DNA of 7,339 nt from an uncultured Leuconostoc sp. (GCA_900554745.1 USIU01000059.1:1-7339); one strand, 5' to 3'; shown: positions 1 through 6,725, counted from the first letter of the stretch. The notes: a model not told the origin generated them from the letters alone. Numbers and translations: made by a program.

Positions 1-53
1 GAGAAAAATTTTTAATAAGTGTTCTGGTGAGATACTGTATGTTTTCATAATGG

Positions 54-1709
54 TTAATCCTGAATCGTAATAAATGTGAATTGATTAAAGTCAAATAAAC
101 CTTGATCCGTTATTTTGAGGCTCGGGATAACTGGCAATGCCATAAAGGAAAGGGTCAAAAATGGATCAAATGGAATATCACTAATTTTAGCAAAGGCGGC
201 TTGGAGTTGTTGGTCGTTATTAATCACCGTTTGATAAGGTAATTCTGACATCAAACCGCCAATTGCTAAGGGCAGGGTAGTCACCTGGCCGTTATGAACC
301 ACCACTTCACCGCCACCCATTTCGCGTAGCGTGTTGGCCGCTAAAATCATATCCTCATCGTTGGTCCCGGCAATAATGACATTATGGGAATCATGGGCAA
401 TGGTTGAAGCGATAGCTCCGTTTTTCAAGTTGAAGCCTTTGATAATACCAACGCCGTGGCCAAGATGATGATAACGTTCAGCCACCACAATTTTAGCGTA
501 AGTGTCATCAGCCACAAACTGTCCGTTAACAACTGGCACATTTTCGATGAGATGCTGGGTGGTGATGTGATGGGGCATAATACCAATCACATGGGCCGGT
601 TTTGCTGGATCTAAAGGTAGCGCCAAATCGGCTTTGGTTAACGTGAAATTGAGCGATTGGTTGGCCAGCGGTAACACGGTGGTTTCCGCCTCGGTATACC
701 ATTGCCCGTTGACCATCACCTTTTTGACGGTAAAGTTGTCTAATTGATCAATGACAACCAAATCCGCCACAAAGCCATCAGTCAGCGCGCCGACATCCGT
801 TAAGCCTTGGGCTTTAGCAGCATTATAACTGCCAATAGTAAAGGCCATGGCTGGGGCCATACCGTTTTGAATAGCTAAGCGGACATTAAAGTCAATTGAC
901 CCTTCGCGTTGGAGGTCATTGGCGGTTTTATCGTCGGTTGCAAAAGCAAAATGTGATTGGTTAGCGGTGGTGATTGCGGGTAAAATCGCTAATTCATCAC
1001 GTTCAACCGTGCCTTCACGCACGAAAACAGCAAAACCGGCGTTCAAGCGTTCCAGTGCTTGTTTGGCGTTTTCACTTTCGTGGTCGGTGCTAATGCCGTA
1101 CTTACGATAAATGGCTAATTGTTCGCGGGAAAGGCCGGACGCATGGCCGTCGACTTGTTTTCCAGCGGCTTGGGCATCGCGGATTTTTTGGTGCATATCG
1201 CTATCTTCATTAAAGACCGCAGGAAAATCCATAACTTCGGCTAAACCATTGACTTCAGGTACGCTATAAAACGGTTTAAGTGCATCAGCATGCAACTTGG
1301 CACCGGCGTGTTCAAATGGCGTCGCAGGGACCGAAGAGGGCAACATATAATGAATGTGTAGTGGTGACTGACGGGCTTCTTCTAACATGTACTGTATGCC
1401 AGAGACACCGGAAACACTTGCAATCTCATGGGGATCAGCAAAGATACGGGTAACACCGCGGGGGATCACCAGTTTACCAAACTCACTGGGGGCTAAGAGT
1501 GAACTTTCGATATGAACATGGGCGTCAATGAGGCCAGGGACGATATATTGTCCCTTGGCATCATATGTCTGTGTTGCTTGTAAATCAGAACGTTGACCGC
1601 GATAAATAATTTTTTGGTCATCGATCCAAAGTTCTGTGTCGTCAAAAGTTAAGTTGAAGACATCTAATATTTTGGCGTTAATAATATGCCAGGACACGGT
1701 TTTTGCCAC
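54..1709 (-). CDS. ade: Adenine deaminase (adenine aminohydrolase, Ade type)
   Basis: Predicted to deaminate adenine to hypoxanthine and ammonia in the cytoplasm, feeding purine salvage. The product is a metal-dependent amidohydrolase of 551 residues from the GTG start chosen here, close to the usual Ade length. Visible motifs (numbered from GTG): the N-terminal metal site HVHIES (H64, H66, E68) after a PGLIDA stretch, DPHE (92-95), DGHASG (187-192, H189), TDHE (208-211), the FATDD aspartates (D259, D260), and the Ade-typical C-terminal segment with IAHDSHN (437-443). The open frame extends to a TTG at 1725-1727, but no Shine-Dalgarno lies before it. GTG at 1707-1709 has a weak purine-rich site (AAAGCGAG) 7 nt upstream, so I prefer it; the first six residues are uncertain. 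No ATG is available nearby. The gene is divergent from glmS. I see no convincing promoter or terminator for it; a TGGTAAACT extended -10-like element (minus strand, 1737-1745) is the best weak candidate. Family assignment is firm. Confidence 0.93.
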   Translation of the reverse strand: MAKTVSWHIINAKILDVFNLTFDDTELWIDDQKIIYRGQRSDLQATQTYDAKGQYIVPGLIDAHVHIESSLLAPSEFGKLVIPRGVTRIFADPHEIASVSGVSGIQYMLEEARQSPLHIHYMLPSSVPATPFEHAGAKLHADALKPFYSVPEVNGLAEVMDFPAVFNEDSDMHQKIRDAQAAGKQVDGHASGLSREQLAIYRKYGISTDHESENAKQALERLNAGFAVFVREGTVERDELAILPAITTANQSHFAFATDDKTANDLQREGSIDFNVRLAIQNGMAPAMAFTIGSYNAAKAQGLTDVGALTDGFVADLVVIDQLDNFTVKKVMVNGQWYTEAETTVLPLANQSLNFTLTKADLALPLDPAKPAHVIGIMPHHITTQHLIENVPVVNGQFVADDTYAKIVVAERYHHLGHGVGIIKGFNLKNGAIASTIAHDSHNVIIAGTNDEDMILAANTLREMGGGEVVVHNGQVTTLPLAIGGLMSELPYQTVINNDQQLQAAFAKISDIPFDPFLTLSFMALPVIPSLKITDQGLFDFNQFTFITIQD

Positions 1710-1813
1710 AATAAAACTCGCTTTCAATTTTTTAATAGTTTACCACAAAAGGACCAACTTGCAGCCGTCAATCTGTGTTTTTGGTGGCGTGGTTGACGTA
1801 TTATTTTCAACTA

Positions 1814-1900
1814 GACCAATTTTACTTTTTTGTTGACAAAGTCATTTCGTTGCTTTAAAATTGTGAATGTTAGGTTAATATAGAGTATTGACCAATTTTA
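1814..1900. repeat. Direct repeat GACCAATTTTA flanking the glmS promoter, with an inverted CAATTTTA between
   Basis: GACCAATTTTA occurs perfectly at 1814-1824, upstream of the -35 box, and at 1890-1900, in the leader just before the Shine-Dalgarno. A third CAATTTTA lies inverted at 1856-1863 over the -10 box. The three motif centres are about 39 and 37 bp apart. The extended inverted pair TTTAAAATTG (1854-1863) and CAATTTTAAA (1893-1902) matches over 10 bp. The arrangement suggests operator sites for a glmS regulator. The CTAGACCAAT and TTGACCAAT contexts recall half of the dre operator bound by GntR-family NagR/DasR amino-sugar regulators, but no full palindrome is present. The repeat is seen; the operator role is inference. 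Confidence 0.45.
1833..1861 (+). promoter_or_regulatory. Sigma-A promoter of glmS
   Basis: A perfect -35 box TTGACA (1833-1838) is followed by a 17-nt spacer and a -10 box TAAAAT (1856-1861), five of six matches to TATAAT. Transcription would start near 1868, giving a leader of about 50 nt before the glmS ATG. The -35 overlaps a small dyad TGAC-AAA-GTCA (1834-1844). The -10 overlaps an inverted CAATTTTA motif. Confidence 0.8.
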
Positions 1901-1901
1901 A

Positions 1902-1909
1902 AAAGAGGG
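1902..1909 (+). promoter_or_regulatory. Ribosome binding site of glmS
   Basis: AAAGAGGG ends 9 nt before the ATG at 1919. It fixes the start that leaves Cys as residue 2, as required of an N-terminal nucleophile glutamine amidotransferase. Confidence 0.75.
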
Positions 1910-1918
1910 TAAAAAACT

Positions 1919-3724
1919 ATGTGCGGAATTGTTGGATATACTGGTGTGAACCAAGTATTGCCAAACTTGTTAAAAGGGTTGGAAAAGCTTGAATATCGTG
2001 GTTATGATTCAGCAGGTGTCTATGTGAGCAACGGCGCTGCTGGTGATTACTTAGTCCGCGAGCAAGGACGAGTTGCCAAGTTAGAAGAAGCAACTAAAGA
2101 CCAAGGTATCGCTGGTACTGCTGGTATCGCCCACACCCGTTGGGCAACCCATGGTGGTGTTTCAGTGGAAAATGCCCACCCACATATGTCAGAAGATGGC
2201 CGTTTTTATTTGGTCCACAATGGCGTGATTGAAAATTATGATGAATTACGTGAAAAGTATTTGCAAGGTGTGAAGTTGCACTCACAAACTGATACTGAAG
2301 TTGCGGTGCAATTGATTGATAAGTTCTCAAAAGAAAACAACCTCTCAACATTTGATGCTTTCCGTCAAATGATTAGCTTGTTGGATGAAAATTCAGCTTA
2401 TGGTTTCTTGTTGATGGATCGGGAAACACCTGATGTGATGTATGCTGCCAAGAAGAAGTCACCTTTGTTGATTGGCGTATCGGAAGAAGCTAACGTGGTG
2501 ACCTCAGATGCCGCTGCTATGCTTGATGTGACACAAGATTTCATCGAATTGATGGATGGTGAAATTGCCGTTATCGATAAGGATGCCGTGACGTTGTTTA
2601 ATGCTGAAGGTGACGAAATTTCACGTGAACCTTTCCATATTGACATTGATGCGTCAGAAACGGATAAGGGTGTTTATCCTTACTATATGTTAAAGGAAAT
2701 TGATGAACAAGCTGTTGTGGCGCGTTCATTGTCACAATATTATTTTGACGACAACAACCAAATCCAAAATATTGATCCAGCGATTATTGATGCGATGAAG
2801 GCCGCTGACCGTATTTACATTGTCGCTGCTGGAACGTCTTACCACGCTGGTTTGGTTGGTAAGCGTTACTTTGAACAATGGACAGGCAAGCCAACGGAAG
2901 TTCACATTTCCTCAGAATTTGCTTATGACCAACCTTTGTTGAGTGAGAAGCCATTCTTTATTTTCTTGAGTCAATCAGGTGAAACGGCCGACTCACGTGA
3001 AGTGTTGGACAACGTGATTAAGCAAGGTTACGGTTCATTAACCATTGCTAACGTGATGAACTCAACTTTGACACGCGAAGCTGACTTTGCCTTACCATTG
3101 TTGGCTGGGCCAGAAATTGCGGTCGCGTCAACGAAGGCCTATACGGCTCAAATCATTGTGGAAGCCATTTTGGCGCATGCTGTTGGTGACAGTGGACTGG
3201 ATTTGAAGCATGAATTGGCTAAAGTGGCGGTTGAAATGCAAGTCATCATCGATCAAAAAGATGACTTTAAGGCGATTGCAGAATCAGCTTTGCGTGGCCG
3301 TCATTCAGCCTTTTATATCGGACGTGGTTTGGATGCCGCGGTGGCGGTTGAAGCAGCCTTGAAGTTAAAGGAAATTTCATACGTCCAAACAGAAGGGTTC
3401 GCTGCGGGTGAATTAAAGCACGGTACGATTTCATTAATTGAAGAAGGGACACCGGTCTTTGCTTTGTTAACACAAGCCAAAACAGCTGGTCTGGTACGTG
3501 GTGAAATTGCGCAAGTGGCAGCGCGCGGTGCCAATACTATTGTCTTTGCGACAAAGTCATTAGCTAAGCCAGGCGATGCTTATGTTTTGCCGGAAGTAAA
3601 TGAACTACTAATGCCATTGTTGGTGGTGATTCCAGCGCAATTGATTGCTTACTATGCAACGCTTGATCGCGGTTTGGATGTTGACCGCCCACGTAACTTG
3701 GCGAAGTCAGTAACAGTGCAATAA
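1919..3724 (+). CDS. glmS: Glutamine--fructose-6-phosphate aminotransferase (isomerizing)
   Basis: Converts fructose-6-phosphate and glutamine to glucosamine-6-phosphate and glutamate in the cytoplasm, the committed step towards UDP-GlcNAc, peptidoglycan and other amino-sugar polymers. At 601 residues it is a full-length family member. The N-terminal class II glutaminase domain (about 2-230) starts with the catalytic Cys2, exposed after Met removal, and shows RGYDSAG (27-33), HTRWATHG (72-79), the N101-G102 pair and D126. Two SIS sugar-phosphate isomerase domains follow: the first with AAGTS (303-307), SQSGET (351-356) and STK (404-406), the second with the YIGRG loop (466-470) and GELKHG (497-502, with E498 and H501). 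The C-tail PRNLAKSVTVQ carries K596, the position of the Schiff-base lysine of E. coli GlmS; the last residue is Gln where the family usually has Glu. Codon use is strongly biased to TTG, TCA and GGT, suggesting high expression. The gene appears monocistronic: its own promoter, then an intrinsic terminator. No glmS ribozyme is seen. Confidence 0.98.
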   Translation: MCGIVGYTGVNQVLPNLLKGLEKLEYRGYDSAGVYVSNGAAGDYLVREQGRVAKLEEATKDQGIAGTAGIAHTRWATHGGVSVENAHPHMSEDGRFYLVHNGVIENYDELREKYLQGVKLHSQTDTEVAVQLIDKFSKENNLSTFDAFRQMISLLDENSAYGFLLMDRETPDVMYAAKKKSPLLIGVSEEANVVTSDAAAMLDVTQDFIELMDGEIAVIDKDAVTLFNAEGDEISREPFHIDIDASETDKGVYPYYMLKEIDEQAVVARSLSQYYFDDNNQIQNIDPAIIDAMKAADRIYIVAAGTSYHAGLVGKRYFEQWTGKPTEVHISSEFAYDQPLLSEKPFFIFLSQSGETADSREVLDNVIKQGYGSLTIANVMNSTLTREADFALPLLAGPEIAVASTKAYTAQIIVEAILAHAVGDSGLDLKHELAKVAVEMQVIIDQKDDFKAIAESALRGRHSAFYIGRGLDAAVAVEAALKLKEISYVQTEGFAAGELKHGTISLIEEGTPVFALLTQAKTAGLVRGEIAQVAARGANTIVFATKSLAKPGDAYVLPEVNELLMPLLVVIPAQLIAYYATLDRGLDVDRPRNLAKSVTVQ

Positions 3725-3730
3725 GTTATC

Positions 3731-3763
3731 AACGTGATAAGAAAATTCTTATCACGTTTTTTT
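3731..3763 (+). terminator. Intrinsic terminator of glmS
   Basis: A perfect 11-bp stem, AACGTGATAAG (3731-3741) with CTTATCACGTT (3748-3758), closes a 6-nt loop and runs into a seven-T tract (3757-3763). It begins 6 nt after the glmS stop codon and separates glmS from the uppS transcription unit. Confidence 0.92.
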
Positions 3764-3790
3764 GTGCCACGGCTAGACATCTGGTAAAAT
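3762..3790 (+). promoter_or_regulatory. Probable promoter of the uppS-cdsA-rseP unit
   Basis: An extended -10 element TGGTAAAAT (TG at 3782-3783, TAAAAT at 3785-3790) lies 17 nt downstream of a weak -35 TTGTGC (3762-3767, three of six matches) that begins inside the T-tract of the glmS terminator. Transcription would start near 3797, about 38 nt before uppS. An alternative pairing, TAGACA (3774-3779) with TAGATA (3795-3800), has a poor 15-nt spacer. A promoter is expected here because the strong terminator just upstream would otherwise isolate uppS. Confidence 0.6.
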
Positions 3791-3801
3791 AAACTAGATA
3801 C

Positions 3802-3820
3802 CATTGCGCTTTCGCGCATG
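3802..3820 (+). other. GC-rich hairpin in the uppS leader, next to the Shine-Dalgarno
   Basis: CAT(T)GCGC (3802-3809) can pair with GCGCATG (3814-3820) around a TTTC loop, giving seven pairs with one bulged T. The hairpin ends directly before the Shine-Dalgarno (3821-3829). No T-tract follows, so it is not a terminator. It could stabilise the 5' end of the message or tune initiation; that role is inference. Confidence 0.4.
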
Positions 3821-3829
3821 AAGGAGGGG
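3821..3829 (+). promoter_or_regulatory. Strong ribosome binding site deciding the TTG start of uppS
   Basis: AAGGAGGGG is a near-perfect Shine-Dalgarno. Its GGAGG core ends 7 nt before TTG at 3835, which supports TTG as the true start. The ATG at 3818 is out of frame and overlaps the hairpin. Confidence 0.85.
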
Positions 3830-3834
3830 GCGTC

Positions 3835-4614
3835 TTGGCGCTTTTTAAAACAAAAACAGATGCTAAAGTTGTGCCATCACAACTTAAAATTCCAGAGCAT
3901 ATTGCCATTATTATGGATGGCAATGGGCGATGGGCTAAAAAACGGATGATGCCGCGGATTGCCGGGCATAAAACTGGGATGAACACGGTTAAGCGAATTG
4001 CTACAGCCGCCAGTGATCTCGGTGTTAAAGTGTTGACGCTTTACGCCTTTTCAACTGAAAATTGGTCGCGACCAAATGACGAAGTCAATTTTCTCATGCA
4101 GCTACCGATTGATTTTTTCAATGACTTCGTCCCTGATTTAATCAAAAACAATATTCGCGTACAAGTCATGGGGAATATTGACCAGTTACCCGAAGGTACA
4201 CAGCGTGCGGTTCAAAATGCCATCACGCAGACCGCCGGCGGGACGGGGATGATTTTGAATTTTGCATTGAACTACGGTGGCCAAATTGAAATCGTAGCAG
4301 CAGCTAAGCAATTGGCGCAACAAGTGTCAGCTGGTGAGTTGGCGTTGGCAGACATTACGCCGGATCGCTTCTCAGCGGCGCTACAATCAGCTGCTTTAGG
4401 TGAACTTGCGGCGCCTGATTTGCTTATCCGAACGTCAGGAGAACTGCGTTTGAGTAATTTTATGCCTTACCAAGCAGCTTATGCCGAACTTTATTTTACG
4501 GACGTTTTGTGGCCGGACTATACGGCTGACGATTTGCTGGAGGCAATTGCGTCGTTTACGCGACGTGACCGTCGCTTTGGCGGGTTAAATGAGACGTATG
4601 AAAGTGAGTCCTAA
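3835..4614 (+). CDS. uppS: Isoprenyl transferase (undecaprenyl diphosphate synthase)
   Basis: Cis-prenyltransferase that condenses farnesyl diphosphate with isopentenyl diphosphate units, in most bacteria to the C55 undecaprenyl diphosphate that carries peptidoglycan and teichoic acid precursors. It is cytoplasmic and acts at the membrane surface. The 259 residues fit the family (about 250). Visible signatures: MDGNGRWA (27-34) with the Mg-binding D28 and phosphate-binding N30/R32, H45, the FSTENW stretch (72-77), and the C-terminal block RTSGELRLSNFM (199-210) with diphosphate-contacting R199, R205 and S207, then AELYF (217-221) and the RRFGG end. The first ~18 residues form a basic, poorly conserved extension common in lactobacilli. 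The start is TTG, backed by a strong Shine-Dalgarno. cdsA follows after 3 nt. In most Firmicutes pyrH-frr lies directly upstream; here glmS and its terminator do. Confidence 0.97.
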   Translation: MALFKTKTDAKVVPSQLKIPEHIAIIMDGNGRWAKKRMMPRIAGHKTGMNTVKRIATAASDLGVKVLTLYAFSTENWSRPNDEVNFLMQLPIDFFNDFVPDLIKNNIRVQVMGNIDQLPEGTQRAVQNAITQTAGGTGMILNFALNYGGQIEIVAAAKQLAQQVSAGELALADITPDRFSAALQSAALGELAAPDLLIRTSGELRLSNFMPYQAAYAELYFTDVLWPDYTADDLLEAIASFTRRDRRFGGLNETYESES

Positions 4615-4617
4615 GAC

Positions 4618-5412
4618 ATGAAAACACGTGTAATCACGGCCGTGGTGGCCTTAATTATATTTGTACCACTCTTGATTATTGGTGGTATGCCACTCCTTTT
4701 GCTAACTTTGGCGATGGGCATTGTTGGGATGAGTGAAATCCTTCGGATGAAGCATCGTTTCTTAGTCTCGATTGAGGCTTTGATCGCATTTATCGGCGTC
4801 ATTGCCTTGATTTTACCCAACCAATTTTGGCGGGGCGTACCAGTTGTCCAAAGCGCACATGTTGTTTTCTATCTGTTAGCCTTCCTCATGTTGCTCAATA
4901 CAATCATTGTCCGGAATCATTTTAACTTTGATGATGCTGGAGCTTTGACCTTGGCCATGCTTTATATTGGTACGGGCTTCCATTATTTCTATCAAGCAGA
5001 TAGTGTCGGACTAGCGACGGTGATGTTTGGGATGTTAATTGTTTGGATTACCGACTCAGGGGCTTACATGGTGGGCCGTGCCATTGGGAAACATAAATTA
5101 GCGCCTAAAATCAGTCCGAACAAGACTTGGGAAGGTTCAATTGGTGGTAGTGTTGTGGCTGTCATCATTGTCCCTGCTTTGTACACGCTTTGTCACTGGT
5201 TGCCGGCTTATAATTTTATTGAACTCTTAGCCTTTACCGTGCTCTTATCGATTGCGGGTCAACTGGGTGATTTGATTGAGTCAGCTTTCAAACGGCATTA
5301 CGGCGTGAAAGACTCAGGTCCCATTTTGCCGGGTCACGGTGGCATTTTGGATCGGTTTGATTCAATGTTGATTGTGATGCCGTTGATGTCACTTTTGGGC
5401 ATGTTAGGATAA
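4618..5412 (+). CDS. cdsA: Phosphatidate cytidylyltransferase (CDP-diglyceride synthase)
   Basis: Integral membrane enzyme that makes CDP-diacylglycerol and diphosphate from phosphatidic acid and CTP, the branch point to phosphatidylglycerol and cardiolipin. The product has 264 residues and is strongly hydrophobic, with about seven or eight predicted membrane segments (for example around 7-22, 24-40, 52-67, 82-97, 132-147, 176-194, 200-214, 248-262). The CDP-alcohol signature is intact near the C-terminus: S222-x2-K225-R226, K231-D232, PGHGG (238-242), D245-R246 and D248. Upstream, WITDSGAYMVGR (143-154) and the SPNKTWEGSIGG stretch (166-177) also match the family. The ATG lies 3 nt after the uppS stop with only a weak GTGAG-type site in the uppS tail, so translation is probably coupled to uppS. 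rseP starts 3 nt after its stop. Confidence 0.96.
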   Translation: MKTRVITAVVALIIFVPLLIIGGMPLLLLTLAMGIVGMSEILRMKHRFLVSIEALIAFIGVIALILPNQFWRGVPVVQSAHVVFYLLAFLMLLNTIIVRNHFNFDDAGALTLAMLYIGTGFHYFYQADSVGLATVMFGMLIVWITDSGAYMVGRAIGKHKLAPKISPNKTWEGSIGGSVVAVIIVPALYTLCHWLPAYNFIELLAFTVLLSIAGQLGDLIESAFKRHYGVKDSGPILPGHGGILDRFDSMLIVMPLMSLLGMLG

Positions 5413-5415
5413 ATT

Positions 5416-6669
5416 ATGAATTTAACAGCCATCATTGCTTTTATCGTTATTTTTGGGGTCTTGGTGACCGTTCATGAATTTGGCCATTTTATTGCCGCCA
5501 AAAAAGTTGGCGTACTGGTTCGTGAATTTGCGATCGGGATGGGGCCTAAATTACTCAGTTGGCGTCGCAACCACACGACGTATACCATTCGTGTTTTGCC
5601 GGTTGGTGGCTATGTTCGGATGGCTGGGATGGATGAGACCCCAGACTTAGATGCCGGGCAACGTGTGCGTCTCATATTTGATGCGCAGGGAATTGTGACC
5701 ACGATTGATACCCGCATTGACACATTGGGGGAAGGCGTGCCGTTTCAAATTGATCATTTTGATTTGAGTGATGCGCTTACGTTGACTGGTTATCGTGCCG
5801 ATGACCCTGATATGGTAACTGTTGAAGTTGACCATGATGCCACAATCATTGACAAACAAGGTATCCCCGTGCAGATTGCGCCACGAGATACTTGGGTACA
5901 AAGCGCTAAGGTTTATCAACGGGCTTTAATCAATGTGGCGGGGCCGGTCATGAACTTTGTGTTAGCGCTGGTTGTTTTTTGCTTATTAGGCTTTTTACAA
6001 CCCAGTGTGACTTTGAATCAACCCATTGTGGGCACAGTTCAGCCCAATATGCCGGCGCAACAATCCGGTCTACGCCCCAATGATCAAGTTCAAACAATTA
6101 ATGGGCAAAGAATCCGGTCGTGGGAACAATTAGCCACAACGATTAGTCAGTCGACGCGTCAAAAGCTAACCCTATCCGTGCAACGTCAGGGGCAAGAAAA
6201 AACGCTCACTTTAATCCCAAAGCAAGTCAAGGTGGATGGGGTGCCAACACGATTGATTGGGATTACGCCAAAAACGTATACCGATTTTGGTGCTCGCCTA
6301 AAGTATGGTATATTAACAACTGGTAGTACCACACAACGTATTTGGTATGCGATTACCCATTTGTTCAGTGGTGGGTTTAGTCTGAACAAACTTGGCGGGC
6401 CGGTGTCAATTGCCAAGACCACCTCAACGGTTGCTAAGACTGGTTTCTTAAATCTTTTGGTCTTTATGGCCATGTTGTCCATTAATTTAGGGATGATGAA
6501 TTTGATTCCAATTCCAGCCTTAGATGGTGGTAAGTTACTCTTGAATTTAATTGAAGCCATTTGGCGTCGCCCACTACCAGAAAATATTGAAAATGCCGTG
6601 ACCGTTGCCGGAGCCGCCTTTATGGTAGTCTTGATGATTGCCGTTACGATTAATGATTTACTCAGATAA
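5416..6669 (+). CDS. rseP: RIP metalloprotease RseP/RasP (site-2 protease, M50 family)
   Basis: Intramembrane zinc protease that cleaves membrane-embedded substrates such as anti-sigma factors, pheromone precursors and remnant signal peptides (known roles of RasP/Eep relatives; the substrate here cannot be read from sequence). Its 417 residues fit Lactobacillales members. In order: TM1 (about 4-19) leading into the zinc motif HEFGH (H20, E21, H24); a conserved GPKLLSWRRNHTTYTIRVLPVGGYVRM region (43-69, paraphrasing the family block); an extracytoplasmic-family insertion (about 75-165) typical of lactic acid bacteria; AGPVMNF and TM2 (175-194); one PDZ domain (about 203-275); LGGPVSI (326-332); TM3 (about 345-360); the second active-site motif NLIPIPALDGG (362-372) with zinc ligand D370; and TM4 (about 393-412). 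AGGA (5406-5409), inside the cdsA end, is the ribosome binding site, 6 nt before ATG. It is the third gene of the tightly packed unit. Confidence 0.97.
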   Translation: MNLTAIIAFIVIFGVLVTVHEFGHFIAAKKVGVLVREFAIGMGPKLLSWRRNHTTYTIRVLPVGGYVRMAGMDETPDLDAGQRVRLIFDAQGIVTTIDTRIDTLGEGVPFQIDHFDLSDALTLTGYRADDPDMVTVEVDHDATIIDKQGIPVQIAPRDTWVQSAKVYQRALINVAGPVMNFVLALVVFCLLGFLQPSVTLNQPIVGTVQPNMPAQQSGLRPNDQVQTINGQRIRSWEQLATTISQSTRQKLTLSVQRQGQEKTLTLIPKQVKVDGVPTRLIGITPKTYTDFGARLKYGILTTGSTTQRIWYAITHLFSGGFSLNKLGGPVSIAKTTSTVAKTGFLNLLVFMAMLSINLGMMNLIPIPALDGGKLLLNLIEAIWRRPLPENIENAVTVAGAAFMVVLMIAVTINDLLR

Positions 6670-6685
6670 CGAATTTGAATGACAA

Positions 6686-6698
6686 GGCGCACTGCGCC
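6686..6698 (+). other. GC-rich palindrome between rseP and proS
   Basis: GGCGCA-C-TGCGCC is a perfect 6-1-6 dyad; as RNA it would form a 5-bp GC stem with an ACT loop. It sits 16 nt after the rseP stop and 12 nt before the AAAGGA Shine-Dalgarno of proS. No T-tract follows, so it is not a standard intrinsic terminator. It may act as an RNA processing or stability element, or as a protein site. The structure is seen; any role is inference. Confidence 0.45.
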
Positions 6699-6710
6699 GT
6701 ACATACTGTC

Positions 6711-6725
6711 AAAGGAAAAACGAGG
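6711..6725 (+). promoter_or_regulatory. Ribosome binding sites before proS
   Basis: Two purine-rich sites are present: AAAGGA (6711-6716) and GAGG (6722-6725). GAGG is 6 nt before ATG 6732; AAAGGA is 9 nt before the in-frame ATG 6726. The start is therefore ambiguous by two codons. Confidence 0.55.

Larger units (their letters stand above)
1710..1918. other. Divergent ade/glmS intergenic regulatory region
   Basis: AT-rich spacer between the divergent starts of ade and glmS. On the plus strand it holds the glmS promoter, leader and ribosome binding site, and three copies of CAATTTTA (1817-1824 and 1893-1900 on plus, 1856-1863 on minus). The two plus-strand copies lie within an 11-bp perfect direct repeat. 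No open reading frame worth calling is present. I do not recognise a riboswitch, T-box or ribozyme. Confidence 0.7.

Noticed and set aside
1..53. Terminator of ade at the left edge, suggested by the AAAAATTTTT palindrome (4-13)
   Set aside because: The palindrome has no loop or GC-containing stem; this edge piece is too short to assign.
919..1110. 63-codon open frame on the plus strand inside ade
   Set aside because: It is antisense to conserved ade coding sequence, with no Shine-Dalgarno support or family resemblance.
1636..1836. 66-codon plus-strand open frame running from ade into the intergenic region
   Set aside because: It starts antisense to ade, ends at the glmS -35 box, and looks like translated AT-rich spacer with no good ribosome site.
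1862..1918. glmS ribozyme in the glmS leader
   Set aside because: The leader is too short and the conserved ribozyme core is absent.
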